A stretch of 14,666 bases of DNA from CAMLOF01 sp966692625 (GTDB taxonomy: Bacteria; Pseudomonadota; Gammaproteobacteria; Burkholderiales; Burkholderiaceae_C): positions 1-14,666 of the forward strand of contig CBKZAG010000074.1 of assembly GCA_966692625.1 (NCBI GenBank). The letters run 5' to 3'. The notes beneath the pieces were generated by a model. It ran no database searches. It was not told the origin of the DNA and saw only the letters and a list, made by a program, of their open reading frames with translations. Shown here piece after piece: positions 1 to 6,434 of the stretch (position 1 is its first letter; every line of letters starts with the position of its first letter). A program made the translations under genes and the position numbers.

Positions 1-92
1 TCCACCTTGCCCGACAGGTCCGCTTTGACCCCTTCTTCCACCGCCGAGCGTGGCGGCGGGGCGCGTAGAGCTTGTGCTGCTCCCGTGTTCAT
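1..92 (-). CDS. Probable short-chain dehydrogenase/reductase, N-terminus only (runs off left edge)
   Basis: An ATG at 90-92 opens a minus-strand frame that stays open to the window edge, giving about 30 residues. After a low-complexity, proline- and alanine-rich leader it reads ADLSGKV. This is the usual lead-in to the first beta strand of a short-chain dehydrogenase/reductase Rossmann fold (typically LxGKVALVTGG), but the glycine-rich cofactor motif itself would lie beyond the window. The start is 6 nt after the stop of the upstream DUF1508 gene, so it is probably the last visible cistron of the catabolic operon. The Shine-Dalgarno match is weak. The family call rests on a few residues and is inference; a different protein starting here cannot be excluded. 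Confidence 0.45.
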   Translation of the reverse strand, partial: MNTGAAQALRAPPPRSAVEEGVKADLSGKV

Positions 93-98
93 GGGGGG

Positions 99-272
99 TT
101 ATCTTTGGGTGACCTCGGCGTCGTTGCAGTGCTTGACCAACTCGATGGCTGCGAGGCAGTCAGCTTGGTTGTAGTACTTCTCGACACTCTCAGCGATCTT
201 GCGGCGGTCTTCCCCGTAAAGGGTCCAACGCCAGAGGTTCGAGCTTTCTTCTCGGTAGTAAATGAATTTCAT
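99..272 (-). CDS. DUF1508 (YegP-like) small protein, single repeat
   Basis: This 57-residue protein begins MKFIYYREESSNLWRW. It has the layout of a DUF1508/YegP repeat: an N-terminal beta strand with an aromatic W-R-W segment, a turn, then residues A-E-S followed by K-Y-Y-N-Q-A-D-C and a helix ending I-E-L-V-K. E. coli YegP carries two such repeats in about 110 residues; here there is one. The function of the family is not established. The start at 272 was chosen over a longer in-frame version because AAGGAG lies about 9 nt upstream and the first residues match the domain start. It begins 19 nt after the glutathione S-transferase stop and belongs to the same operon. Confidence 0.8.
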   Translation of the reverse strand: MKFIYYREESSNLWRWTLYGEDRRKIAESVEKYYNQADCLAAIELVKHCNDAEVTQR

Positions 273-291
273 GGGATCTCGCTCCTTGGGA

Positions 292-951
292 TCAGCGCGG
301 GGTTTCGCCCTGCATCGTTTGTTGCATGGATGGACGCTGGGCAAACTTGTCGTACCACTTGGCCAGGCGTGGCGCCGGGTTGCGCCAGTCGTCTTCCGGG
401 AAGCGGAAGTCGGATGTAGCGCAGGCGCACGCCACTGCGATCTGGCCCAGGTCGGGTTCTTCGCGGAAGTCGCCGCAGATCTTGTCGAGGTACTCGTAGC
501 AGCGGTCCTGGCGATCCATCATCTTGCGCACGAAACTGCCCGAAAATTCCTGCGGATTGGGGGAACCCTCGCGCTTGCGCAACATCTCCGCGCGCCGTAG
601 TACCTGGGCTTCCATCAAGCCATGTGTGGCGATGGAGACCACAGAGAGAATCTCCCAGCGTTCTCTCCCGCTTTGCGGGCAGAGTTGGAAGTTGCCGAGT
701 TCGTCATTCAGGTATTCGCAGATGGTGGACGAGTCGGCCAGGCGCAGTCCGTCCTGGGTCAGCAACGCCGGGATCCTGGCGATGGGGGAGGCGTCGAGAA
801 AGTCTTCCCGATACAGTGTGGTTTCGGTACCCCAGTTGTGAGGCCAGGTGGTGGGAACCATCTCGAAGCGGTCTTCCAGGCCCAATTCGATGATGGTGAC
901 GCGGCACTTACGCGTGAAGTGGGAGGCAGGGGTGATGAAAAGTTTGTTCAT
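292..951 (-). CDS. Glutathione S-transferase family protein
   Basis: The 219-residue product has the standard two-domain GST layout. The N-terminal thioredoxin-like domain (about 1-80) has P8-A9-S10-H11-F12-x-R14-K15, the position of the catalytic Ser/Cys in beta/zeta/omega-like enzymes. It also has R59-I60-P61-A62-L63 with the cis-proline that contacts glutathione, and D73-S74 that binds its gamma-glutamyl group. The rest is the all-helical substrate domain. Such enzymes in catabolic operons often act as glutathione-dependent isomerases (maleylpyruvate or maleylacetoacetate type), ether-cleaving enzymes or dehalogenases; which applies here is unknown. The ATG at 951 is preferred over a TTG at 960 that overlaps the preceding stop. 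It follows the amidohydrolase stop by 5 nt, so translation is probably coupled. Confidence 0.88.
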   Translation of the reverse strand: MNKLFITPASHFTRKCRVTIIELGLEDRFEMVPTTWPHNWGTETTLYREDFLDASPIARIPALLTQDGLRLADSSTICEYLNDELGNFQLCPQSGRERWEILSVVSIATHGLMEAQVLRRAEMLRKREGSPNPQEFSGSFVRKMMDRQDRCYEYLDKICGDFREEPDLGQIAVACACATSDFRFPEDDWRNPAPRLAKWYDKFAQRPSMQQTMQGETPR

Positions 952-956
952 GAGGT

Positions 957-1772
957 TCAATGGCCGAAGTACAGCCGCAGGGCTGTTTCAGAGATTTGCC
1001 GCCGCTGCAGAGGGTCGGGAACGGCGTCCAGGAAGGACCTGACCGCTTCGCTGTAGGTGTAGCCTTCATGTGCCGCGACGAATGGCCAGTCGCTGCCCCA
1101 GAGCACGCGTTCCGTGCCGACGGCGGCGAGTAGAGTGGCGCCGATTTGCGGGGCCGCGTCCCCGAGCCGGTGCCAGGCGGCCATCTTGACCCAGGTGCGT
1201 CCGTTGTCCACGGCGCGTACCGCCGCCTGGTAGCCCGGGCACCGGGTGCCGAGTTGGGGGTCCGGGAATCCGAAGTGGTCGACGACCACTTTCGCTGGGG
1301 ATTCCGCCAGCGCCTCCAGCACCGGGGCAAGACGCTCGCCGCCCAGCAGGATCTGCACGTGCATGTCGAGGTCCGCCAGGCGCGCCAGGAATAGGCGGTA
1401 TTCGGCCGAGCGCAGGTCCGGCAGCTCGTTCTGCATGAACCAGACCCAGCGCACACCGACCACGCCGTCGTCGCGCAGCCGGCGCAGGAGGTAGGGGTCG
1501 ATGGTCGGTGCAACGATGACCGTGCCGCGCAAGCGCGGCGAGGCCCGAAGGGCGGCCAGCGTGTACTCGTTGTACTCGCCGAACATGCTGGCCGCTGCGA
1601 TCACGCCGAATGGGATGTGGTGCGTGTCCAGCGTGGCCAGGAAGTCCTCGGCCAGAGCGGGTTTCTCCACCTTGCGCCACGCGTCCTTTGCCAGGGGCAT
1701 GGCGGTCGTGTAGATGTGGGCGTGCGTGTCCACCAGCGGGAGCTCCGCCACGGGGATGGTGTCGTCGGACAT
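957..1772 (-). CDS. Amidohydrolase, 2-pyrone-4,6-dicarboxylate hydrolase-like (COG3618)
   Basis: This 271-residue metal-type TIM-barrel hydrolase has D15-T-H17-A-H19 at the end of the first strand, the HxH motif of the amidohydrolase superfamily. V-V-D-H166-F-G is on a middle strand and W-G-S-D228-W-P near the C-terminus supplies the catalytic aspartate. This His/His/His/Asp set and the size fit the COG3618 group, whose best-known member LigI hydrolyses 2-pyrone-4,6-dicarboxylate in the protocatechuate 4,5-cleavage pathway; lactonases also belong here. No signal peptide is visible, so it should be cytoplasmic. It starts 4 nt after the Bug receptor stop. The family is clear. The lactone substrate is inferred only from the neighbouring aldolase-like gene and could be different. 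Confidence 0.87.
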   Translation of the reverse strand: MSDDTIPVAELPLVDTHAHIYTTAMPLAKDAWRKVEKPALAEDFLATLDTHHIPFGVIAAASMFGEYNEYTLAALRASPRLRGTVIVAPTIDPYLLRRLRDDGVVGVRWVWFMQNELPDLRSAEYRLFLARLADLDMHVQILLGGERLAPVLEALAESPAKVVVDHFGFPDPQLGTRCPGYQAAVRAVDNGRTWVKMAAWHRLGDAAPQIGATLLAAVGTERVLWGSDWPFVAAHEGYTYSEAVRSFLDAVPDPLQRRQISETALRLYFGH

Positions 1773-1776
1773 GCGG

Positions 1777-2751
1777 TCAGTTCTCTTCGAGTTTGATGCG
1801 GGTATCCTTGACGATCCGCTTGTAGAGGCCCACCTGCTGCTTCCAGTAGTCAGTGAACTCCGAAGGCGTCATGGGGTGGCCCTCGGCACCGAACTCCTGC
1901 AACTTCGTGGCCAGTTGAGGCGATGCGGTCGCCCTGCGGATCTCGCCGGCCAGCTTGTCGACGATGGGTGATGGCGTGTTGGGTGGCGCGAAGATGCCGG
2001 TCCAGAACGGCAGCTCGTAGCCCGGAAGCACTTCCGCCATCGTCGGCACATCGGGGAGCGCGGGCGAGCGCTTGCGCGAAGTGACGGCGAGCGGCCGCAC
2101 CCGCCCGAGCTTGATGTGCCCGGACTGTGGCGGCACACCGTCGAACAGCATGTGCACCTGCCCGGCGATGAGGTCGGGCATGACCGCCGCCGTGCCCTTG
2201 TACGGGATGTGCAGCATGTGGACCTTCGCCAGCGTCTTGAACCATTCGGCGGCCAGGTGCGTCCCCGAGCCCACACCGGCCGAGCCATAGCTGTACCGGG
2301 TGGGATTGGCGCGCAGTAGCGCGATGAACTCCTGGAGGCTCCTGGCCGGCACGTCCGGGTTGACCACCATGACGAGCGGAAACTGGGCCGCCATGGAAAT
2401 GGGGGTCAGCGCGTTGACCGCGTCGAAAGGAAGCTTGGTGAGGGTGGCGGCATTCACCGCAACGGTTGTGGCCCCGAAGAGCAGCGTGTAGCCATCGGGA
2501 GTCGCCCGTGCGAGCGTGGCCGAGGCGATGGTGCCGCCCGCTCCGCCCATGTTTTCCACGACGAACTGGTGCCCCATCTGCTCGGACAGGCGCTGCGCAA
2601 ACATGCGGGCGAGCAAGTCGATACCGCCACCGGCTGTAGACGCCACCAACAGCTTCACCGGCTTGTTTGGATAGGTCTCCTGCGCAGGCACGGAGGTTGC
2701 CGCAGCACAGCCAGCGGCAAGCAGAGCGTGATTGAATTCGCGCCGTTTCAT
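1777..2751 (-). CDS. Bug-family periplasmic solute receptor (TctC-like)
   Basis: The 324-residue protein has an N-terminal signal peptide (K-R-R-E-F, then an alanine-rich hydrophobic core, probable cleavage after P-A-Q about residue 24). The mature protein begins Y-P-N-K-P-V-K-L-L-V, the classic Bug start. Other hallmarks are A-G-G-G-I-D near residue 40, V-V-E-N-M-G-G-A-G-G-T around 65-75, A-T-P-D-G-Y-T-L-L, H-I-P-Y-K-G-T in the middle and L-P-D-V-P-T-M-A-E further on. Bug proteins capture carboxylates, amino acids, nicotinate or aromatic acids; some work with TctAB membrane partners and many are orphans. No tctA or tctB is visible in this window. The gene sits 2 nt after the aldolase stop, so the ligand is probably the substrate or an intermediate of this operon. 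Confidence 0.93.
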   Translation of the reverse strand: MKRREFNHALLAAGCAAATSVPAQETYPNKPVKLLVASTAGGGIDLLARMFAQRLSEQMGHQFVVENMGGAGGTIASATLARATPDGYTLLFGATTVAVNAATLTKLPFDAVNALTPISMAAQFPLVMVVNPDVPARSLQEFIALLRANPTRYSYGSAGVGSGTHLAAEWFKTLAKVHMLHIPYKGTAAVMPDLIAGQVHMLFDGVPPQSGHIKLGRVRPLAVTSRKRSPALPDVPTMAEVLPGYELPFWTGIFAPPNTPSPIVDKLAGEIRRATASPQLATKLQEFGAEGHPMTPSEFTDYWKQQVGLYKRIVKDTRIKLEEN

Positions 2752-2753
2752 GA

Positions 2754-3503
2754 TCAGGCCTGCGGGTTGAACTTGTACACGTGGGTGCGTTGGGCCAGTT
2801 CGGGCACTGGAACCCCTGCGCGGATGTCGGCGTAGCGCTTGGCCTCGCCGACCGCGATCTCGTGCGCACGCTTGAGCACGGCTTGAACTGCATCACGCGG
2901 GACGAAGCAGACGGCGCCCTCGTCGGCTACCACCAGGTCACCAGGACGAACCTGGACGCCAAGAATGGTCACGGTTCCGTTCACGGCCACGGTCTCCAGG
3001 CGCCACTTTCCGGTGATCGAGCTGGGTCCGCGCGACCAGATGGGGAACCGGTGCTCGCGCGCGTGCTGGACGTCGCGGATGCTGCCGTCGATGATGGCTC
3101 CGACCTCGCCCTGGCGTTGTGCGATGGTGACGGACAACCCGCCCATGTTGGAGATGCCCACCACACCTTCGATCACCAGCACATCGCCCGGCTCGGCCAG
3201 GTTGTGCGCTTCGATCTCCGCCATCTTTGAGACTCGCTCCTTCGCCCCGCGGTAGGAGTTGTCTCGCTGTTCGACATTGCGAAGCGTGAAGGCGGGCCCG
3301 ACGATCCTGGCGGAGGAGAAGTTGGGTGGCAGGTTACAGCCGGGCACGACGGTGTCGATGCCCAGTTCGTCCAGCGCGTCGGAGACTGTGCCAGTGAGGT
3401 CCTCCAGCTGATGGAAGCCGTCGATGATTTCACGGTCGTAGCGTGGGATGCTCAGCTGGAGGATCGCTTCGCGCGGAATCTTTCCGAGGGGTTGCTTCGT
3501 CAT
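2754..3503 (-). CDS. RraA / 4-hydroxy-4-methyl-2-oxoglutarate aldolase-like protein
   Basis: The 249-residue protein matches the RraA-like fold: S-D-A-L-D-E-L-G near the N-terminus, R-I-V-G-P-A-F-T, P-G-D-V-L-V-I-E-G, then G-A-I-I-D-G-S-I-R143-D144-V. In HMG/CHA aldolases the consecutive Arg-Asp binds substrate and the divalent metal, whereas E. coli RraA lacks the Asp, so this copy keeps the features of an active aldolase or oxaloacetate decarboxylase. Metal-dependent cleavage of a 2-oxo acid to pyruvate is therefore plausible. The ATG at 3503 has AAGGAG 6 nt upstream; an ATG at 3524 overlapping the dipeptidase stop (ATGA) would add seven residues and is the alternative. Family certain, exact substrate unknown. 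Confidence 0.88.
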   Translation of the reverse strand: MTKQPLGKIPREAILQLSIPRYDREIIDGFHQLEDLTGTVSDALDELGIDTVVPGCNLPPNFSSARIVGPAFTLRNVEQRDNSYRGAKERVSKMAEIEAHNLAEPGDVLVIEGVVGISNMGGLSVTIAQRQGEVGAIIDGSIRDVQHAREHRFPIWSRGPSSITGKWRLETVAVNGTVTILGVQVRPGDLVVADEGAVCFVPRDAVQAVLKRAHEIAVGEAKRYADIRAGVPVPELAQRTHVYKFNPQA

Positions 3504-3520
3504 GTTGTCTCCTTGGCTGG

Positions 3521-4480
3521 TCATGAAAGGACGGCTTTGAACAGGCGCATGAAATTGCCCTGCGCGATGCCTTCAACCTGTGTCCGGGTCAGGTTCTGCG
3601 CGAGAAGGGACTCCAGCAAATCCTGTTGTTGTTGCAGGTTGTCCACCGGAAAGCGCCAGGGCCAGGTGCCGTACACCTCAGGCTTGCGCAAGAACTCTTG
3701 GTACCGCTCTGCGGGCTGATCGGTGATGAAGTCCGAGCCGATTCCCACATGCTCCGCGCCAATGCGCTGGGCGCAATAGGTGAAGTGGGCGATGACATCC
3801 TGGGCCGAGGGCGCCCCTTCCTTGGGCATGCGCACCAGCGGCGGCAGGTAGGTCAGGCCGATCACGCCACCGTTGTCCTTCAGCGCGTCGAGCAGGGCGT
3901 CAGACTTGTTACGCATGTTCGGGCAGACCGAGAACGCGTTGGCGTGCGTGACGGCGACCGGCTGCTTGGACAGTTTCGTCGCCTCAACGCCCGACCGGTC
4001 GCCAACGTGCGACAGGTCGATCACGATGCCGAGCTCGTTCAAGACTGCGACGAGTTCACGCCCCAAGGTCGACAGGCCGGCATCCGCAGGTTCCGCGCAT
4101 CCGTCACCGTAGAGGTTGCGGATGTTGTGCGCGATCTGGACCACGCGCACGCCGGCATCATGGAACAGGCGCAGCAGGTCCAGGTCGCGCTCGACGCCGG
4201 GAACGTTCTGGTAGCCCATCACCACGGCGAGCTTGTTCTCGGCGCGTGCGCGCTCGAAGTCGGCGAACGTTTCCACCATCCGGACCAGTCCGCCCAGCGT
4301 GCGCAGGTGCGCGCGGTAGTTGGCCAATTGGTTCAGCGAGTGGCGCAGGTCGGGTACGGGGTTGATGCCCTGGAAGTTGTTGAGCGTGATGTGGATGGCT
4401 TCCACGCCATGCGCCAGGCAGCTCTCAGCATACTGGGCCGTCAGGCGTGACCCGTTGAGAAGATCGAAGATTTTGAACAT
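3521..4480 (-). CDS. Membrane-dipeptidase-like (peptidase M19 clade) hydrolase with altered metal site
   Basis: The 319-residue protein resembles renal-dipeptidase-like enzymes. I-D-L-S-H158 and V-T-H179-A-N supply the two barrel histidines, R190-N-K-S-D follows, and G-I-G-S-D250-F gives the late aspartate. Two canonical features are missing: the N-terminal HxD motif is replaced by I-F-D-L-L-N, and the bridging glutamate of the E-G-G motif is replaced by Q91 in G-Y-Q-N. A clade with F/Y-Q-N at this place exists among bacterial proteins annotated as membrane dipeptidase, so activity on dipeptides is doubtful. No signal peptide is present. The start at 4480 is preferred over upstream ATGs because a decayed paralogue at 7462 begins at the same MFKI residues. 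This is the first gene of the operon; paired IclR-type dyads lie upstream. Confidence 0.82.
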   Translation of the reverse strand: MFKIFDLLNGSRLTAQYAESCLAHGVEAIHITLNNFQGINPVPDLRHSLNQLANYRAHLRTLGGLVRMVETFADFERARAENKLAVVMGYQNVPGVERDLDLLRLFHDAGVRVVQIAHNIRNLYGDGCAEPADAGLSTLGRELVAVLNELGIVIDLSHVGDRSGVEATKLSKQPVAVTHANAFSVCPNMRNKSDALLDALKDNGGVIGLTYLPPLVRMPKEGAPSAQDVIAHFTYCAQRIGAEHVGIGSDFITDQPAERYQEFLRKPEVYGTWPWRFPVDNLQQQQDLLESLLAQNLTRTQVEGIAQGNFMRLFKAVLS

Positions 4481-4510
4481 AGGGTGTGATTCGTTGGTTG
4501 CGGTCGCCGA

Positions 4511-4523
4511 TCCAAAAAATGGA
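4511..4523. promoter_or_regulatory. Putative IclR operator, perfect TCCA-N5-TGGA dyad (dipeptidase promoter)
   Basis: TCCA, five A residues, TGGA. The dyad begins 31 bp upstream of the dipeptidase ATG. The same dyad occurs 34 bp upstream of the decayed dipeptidase start and in the cupin/iclR intergenic region. TCCA/TGGA arms around a short A/T-rich centre fit known IclR-family operators; assignment to the local regulator is inference. Confidence 0.6.
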
Positions 4524-4539
4524 CCATGGAGACGGAAGA

Positions 4540-4605
4540 ATGATGACCGACATGCACGCTGACAATCAATCAAAGCGAAAAAAGGTTCAATATATGGACT
4601 TATAA
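4540..4605 (+). other. Short reading frame, possible start remnant of a divergent regulator
   Basis: A 21-codon frame starting with ATG ATG at 4540 and ending TAA at 4603-4605 has GGAG 9 nt upstream. Its residues K-R-K-K-V-Q-Y-M-D-L resemble the run that often precedes the helix-turn-helix in IclR proteins (R-K-K-V-Q-S-V-D-R-A-L). It stops immediately afterwards and nothing IclR-like follows in any frame. The degenerate operator dyad lies inside it. It may be a decayed divergent regulator start, a leader peptide or chance. Confidence 0.2.
4586..4598. promoter_or_regulatory. Putative IclR operator, one-mismatch dyad paired with 4511
   Basis: TTCA-ATATA-TGGA, one arm base different from TCCA-N5-TGGA, followed by CTT as at the 8347 site. 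It lies 75 bp from the perfect dyad at 4511. The matching pairs upstream of the dipeptidase remnant and of the cupin gene are 74 and 71 bp apart. Confidence 0.5.
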
Positions 4606-4915
4606 CCAAATAGCCCGAAACCATTTCCGCTCGAAACTCAGCATCCAATGGCGTGGCTTCCGATGAAGTTCGAGCAACTTGTTTCAATATTCGGAACGAA
4701 CAGGCAAACGGGACATGGTCCGAGACGCGGTAGAAGTGCCGTCACCCGGAGTCCGAACGTTGGCGTGGTAATCGAGCAAGCCGAAGTGACACGATCCCGC
4801 AACTGAAAAACCTGGACGATGATTCTCTGCAGCAGCGCGGCGAATGCAGCAATGGCGGCCTTACATGACATTGCGAGGCCCCTGAGAAAACCACTAGCCG
4901 GCGGGAGCCCCCGCT
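4606..4915. other. Gene-free stretch, nothing recognised
   Basis: Only short frames with no recognisable family residues run through this stretch on either strand. It separates the dipeptidase promoter region from the aldehyde dehydrogenase remnant. It is probably eroded sequence; I found no RNA gene, direct repeat or mobile-element end by eye. Confidence 0.4.
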
Positions 4916-5136
4916 ATGCCTCACTTGGCAGAACCATTGGGGCAGGGCGCCGAACTGCTCGGGCAGATGGATGCTCGCGACAATGGAAAACCCTTCAACG
5001 AACCGAGCAAACCGTACGCCTACCCTGCTCAGCATTGGCGTTACTTCGCCAGATTGACCAGCAATCGATCGTTACGCCAGTCTCGGGCCTCCGTGATGAA
5101 GCACGACAACATGGTGCATACATGACTCAACCGTGA
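4916..5136 (+). pseudogene. Aldehyde dehydrogenase remnant (N-terminal part)
   Basis: From 4916 one plus-strand frame reads A-E-L-L-G-Q-M-D-A-R-D-N-G-K-P-F and then Q-H-W-R-Y-F-A. This matches the conserved N-terminal segment of NAD(P)-dependent aldehyde dehydrogenases (typically LAELDTRDNGKP, then about 15 residues to WYRYFAGLADKI). Around 5048 the similarity appears to move to another frame, which reads Q-I-D-Q-Q-S-I-V-T-P-V-S, plausibly the following D-K-I-x-G-x-x-x-P segment with a few residues lost. The cofactor-binding and catalytic Cys/Glu regions, which would need about 400 more codons, are absent, so this cannot be a working enzyme. It is the only catabolic remnant on the plus strand here. 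The residue match is good, but without alignment software the borders are approximate. Confidence 0.6.
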
Positions 5137-5178
5137 GAGGCACTCGAACCTGGGCACCCGGACGCAGCTTTCTGGGCA

Positions 5179-5208
5179 AACAGGCATCGGCACAATCGCA
5201 TGCCTGTT
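5179..5208. repeat. Inverted repeat, 9-bp arms, downstream of yceI
   Basis: AACAGGCAT at 5179-5187 is the exact reverse complement of ATGCCTGTT at 5200-5208, with a 12-nt loop. It lies about 35 bp beyond the stop of the yceI gene that ends at 5242, next to a second GC-rich hairpin. It could form part of a transcription end region or be an operator-like site; no clear T-run follows. Confidence 0.4.
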
Positions 5209-5214
5209 GCTGAA

Positions 5215-5230
5215 GGCTGCCTCCGCAGCC
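5215..5230 (-). terminator. Possible terminator hairpin after the yceI cluster
   Basis: GGCTGC and GCAGCC pair perfectly around a 4-nt loop, 12 nt past the stop of the last gene in the minus-strand yceI-cytochrome b561-yceI cluster. On the minus strand the stem is followed by TTCAGC rather than a T-tract, so it is a weak candidate for an intrinsic terminator. Confidence 0.35.
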
Positions 5231-5241
5231 ATAACGGGTGG

Positions 5242-5802
5242 TCAAGTTTTTGGCATGCCGCTGATCGCCAGCCGGAAACGCACCTGCACCTCATTGGCGA
5301 CCATCGTGGTGTCCTTCCATTCCCCGGCCCCGATATTGAACTCAAGGCGCTTCAAGTGAAATGTGCCGGAGGCGAGTGTTTCCGATTCGCCTGGGGTGAG
5401 AGTGAAGGGAATGATGATCTCGCGGGACGTTCCTTTGAGTGAGAGCTTGCCGCTCACCTCGAACTTATCAGGTCCCATTGCCCGGACCACTGTGCTTTGG
5501 AAGACGGCCTGGGGAAATTGCCTGGTGTCGAACCAGTCCGGCTTGGCGATCTCGGTGTCTGTTTCTGGCGCACCGAATGCTACGCTCGCCAGGTCGATGA
5601 CGAAAGCGAGTTTCGCCTCTTGCGGCCTTTTGGGATTGAACAGCAACTGTGCGCTGAACTTCTTGAACGTGCCGTCCACCGGCACGCCCATCTGACGGCT
5701 TGTGAAGGCGATCTCGCTCTTGGATGGAATCAAGTTCTGCGCAGAGACAGGCGCAGCCATGACGAACAATGCAAGTGCCACTGCAACGGCTTTTGTATTC
5801 AT
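5242..5802 (-). CDS. YceI-family periplasmic protein (copy 1)
   Basis: The 186-residue protein has a clear signal peptide: M-N-T-K, a hydrophobic stretch from A5 to about P18, then V-S-A-Q with cleavage likely after A21. The mature part is the YceI lipocalin-like beta barrel: S-E-I-A-F-T-S-R-Q-M-G-V-P-V-D-G-T-F-K-K-F early on, D-W-F-D-T-R-Q-F-P in the middle, and G-K-L-S-L-K-G-T-S-R near the end of the core. YceI proteins bind polyisoprenoid or similar hydrophobic ligands in the periplasm and are often encoded beside cytochrome b561. The start at 5802 leaves 19 nt after the cytochrome stop, so the two are co-transcribed. Its central motif differs from the second YceI copy here, so they are old paralogues rather than a recent duplication. 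Confidence 0.92.
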   Translation of the reverse strand: MNTKAVAVALALFVMAAPVSAQNLIPSKSEIAFTSRQMGVPVDGTFKKFSAQLLFNPKRPQEAKLAFVIDLASVAFGAPETDTEIAKPDWFDTRQFPQAVFQSTVVRAMGPDKFEVSGKLSLKGTSREIIIPFTLTPGESETLASGTFHLKRLEFNIGAGEWKDTTMVANEVQVRFRLAISGMPKT

Positions 5803-5821
5803 GGGGAAGAATGGATAGATT

Positions 5822-6367
5822 TCAGTCGCGAGAGGGCCACATACGGTACACAAGCCCGTCACGGTCGACGAACTGGTGCTTAAGTGCCGCGCCGATGTGT
5901 GCTGTCGCCAACGCCATCAGGGTCCACGCCAGTGCCGCGTGGACCTGCTTAAAGAACTGTGCAAGCGCCTGGTCTGCGGAGACCAGATCCGGTAGCGGCA
6001 ACAACGCGAAAACAACCACTGGAAACCCCGATGCTGAGGAGTACATCCAACCAACCAATGGAACGGCGAACGAAAGAGCGTACAGCAGGGCATGCATGGC
6101 GTTTGCAGAACGGCGCTGCCAAGCAGCCATGGGGGCGGACGCGGGCACGGGATGCACCATGCGCCAGGCCAGACGCACGACGGACAGCAGCAGCACGGTG
6201 GCGCCGGCCCACTTGTGCCAGTTGTAGTAAAGAAGCCGTTGCGGCGAAAACGGCAAGCTGACCATGTACAGACCCAAGCCGAACAGTCCGATCAGTCCGA
6301 TGGCAAGTATCCAGTGCAACGTCACGGCTGTCCGCGTGTAGTGTGCGGCGATGTGCGGATTCGTCAT
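5822..6367 (-). CDS. Cytochrome b561 family membrane protein
   Basis: The 181-residue protein has four hydrophobic helices (about 15-36, 50-70, 92-110 and 143-162). Likely haem b ligands are H18 in T-L-H-W, H51 in N-W-H-K-W-A-G, and H143 and H157 in the last helix. The C-terminal H164-Q-F-V-D-R-D-G-L is the usual end of bacterial cytochrome b561 (YodB/CybB-like, Pfam Ni_hydr_CYTB relatives). It probably passes electrons between ubiquinol and a periplasmic acceptor; a link to superoxide has been reported for E. coli CybB. It sits between two yceI genes, the same association as E. coli yceJ-yceI. The ATG at 6367 has GGAG about 9 nt upstream. Confidence 0.92.
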   Translation of the reverse strand: MTNPHIAAHYTRTAVTLHWILAIGLIGLFGLGLYMVSLPFSPQRLLYYNWHKWAGATVLLLSVVRLAWRMVHPVPASAPMAAWQRRSANAMHALLYALSFAVPLVGWMYSSASGFPVVVFALLPLPDLVSADQALAQFFKQVHAALAWTLMALATAHIGAALKHQFVDRDGLVYRMWPSRD

Positions 6368-6434
6368 GGGGAACACTCCGAAAGGCGAGTGCCCGGCGCG
6401 CTGCTGGGCGCGCTGGGCATCCACGCACACTCGA

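Noticed and set aside
908..1513. A 201-residue minus-strand frame inside the amidohydrolase gene
   Set aside because: It is rich in Arg, Ser, Cys and Trp as expected of an out-of-frame reading in G+C-rich DNA, and the amidohydrolase frame has all family motifs.
2754..3524. Annotation of the RraA-like gene as a ribonuclease E inhibitor
   Set aside because: The retained Arg-Asp pair and the catabolic operon context point to an aldolase-type enzyme rather than the E. coli RraA role.
3626..4450. A 274-residue plus-strand frame opposite the dipeptidase gene
   Set aside because: It is an antisense shadow; it has no recognisable motifs and the opposite strand holds a clear enzyme gene.
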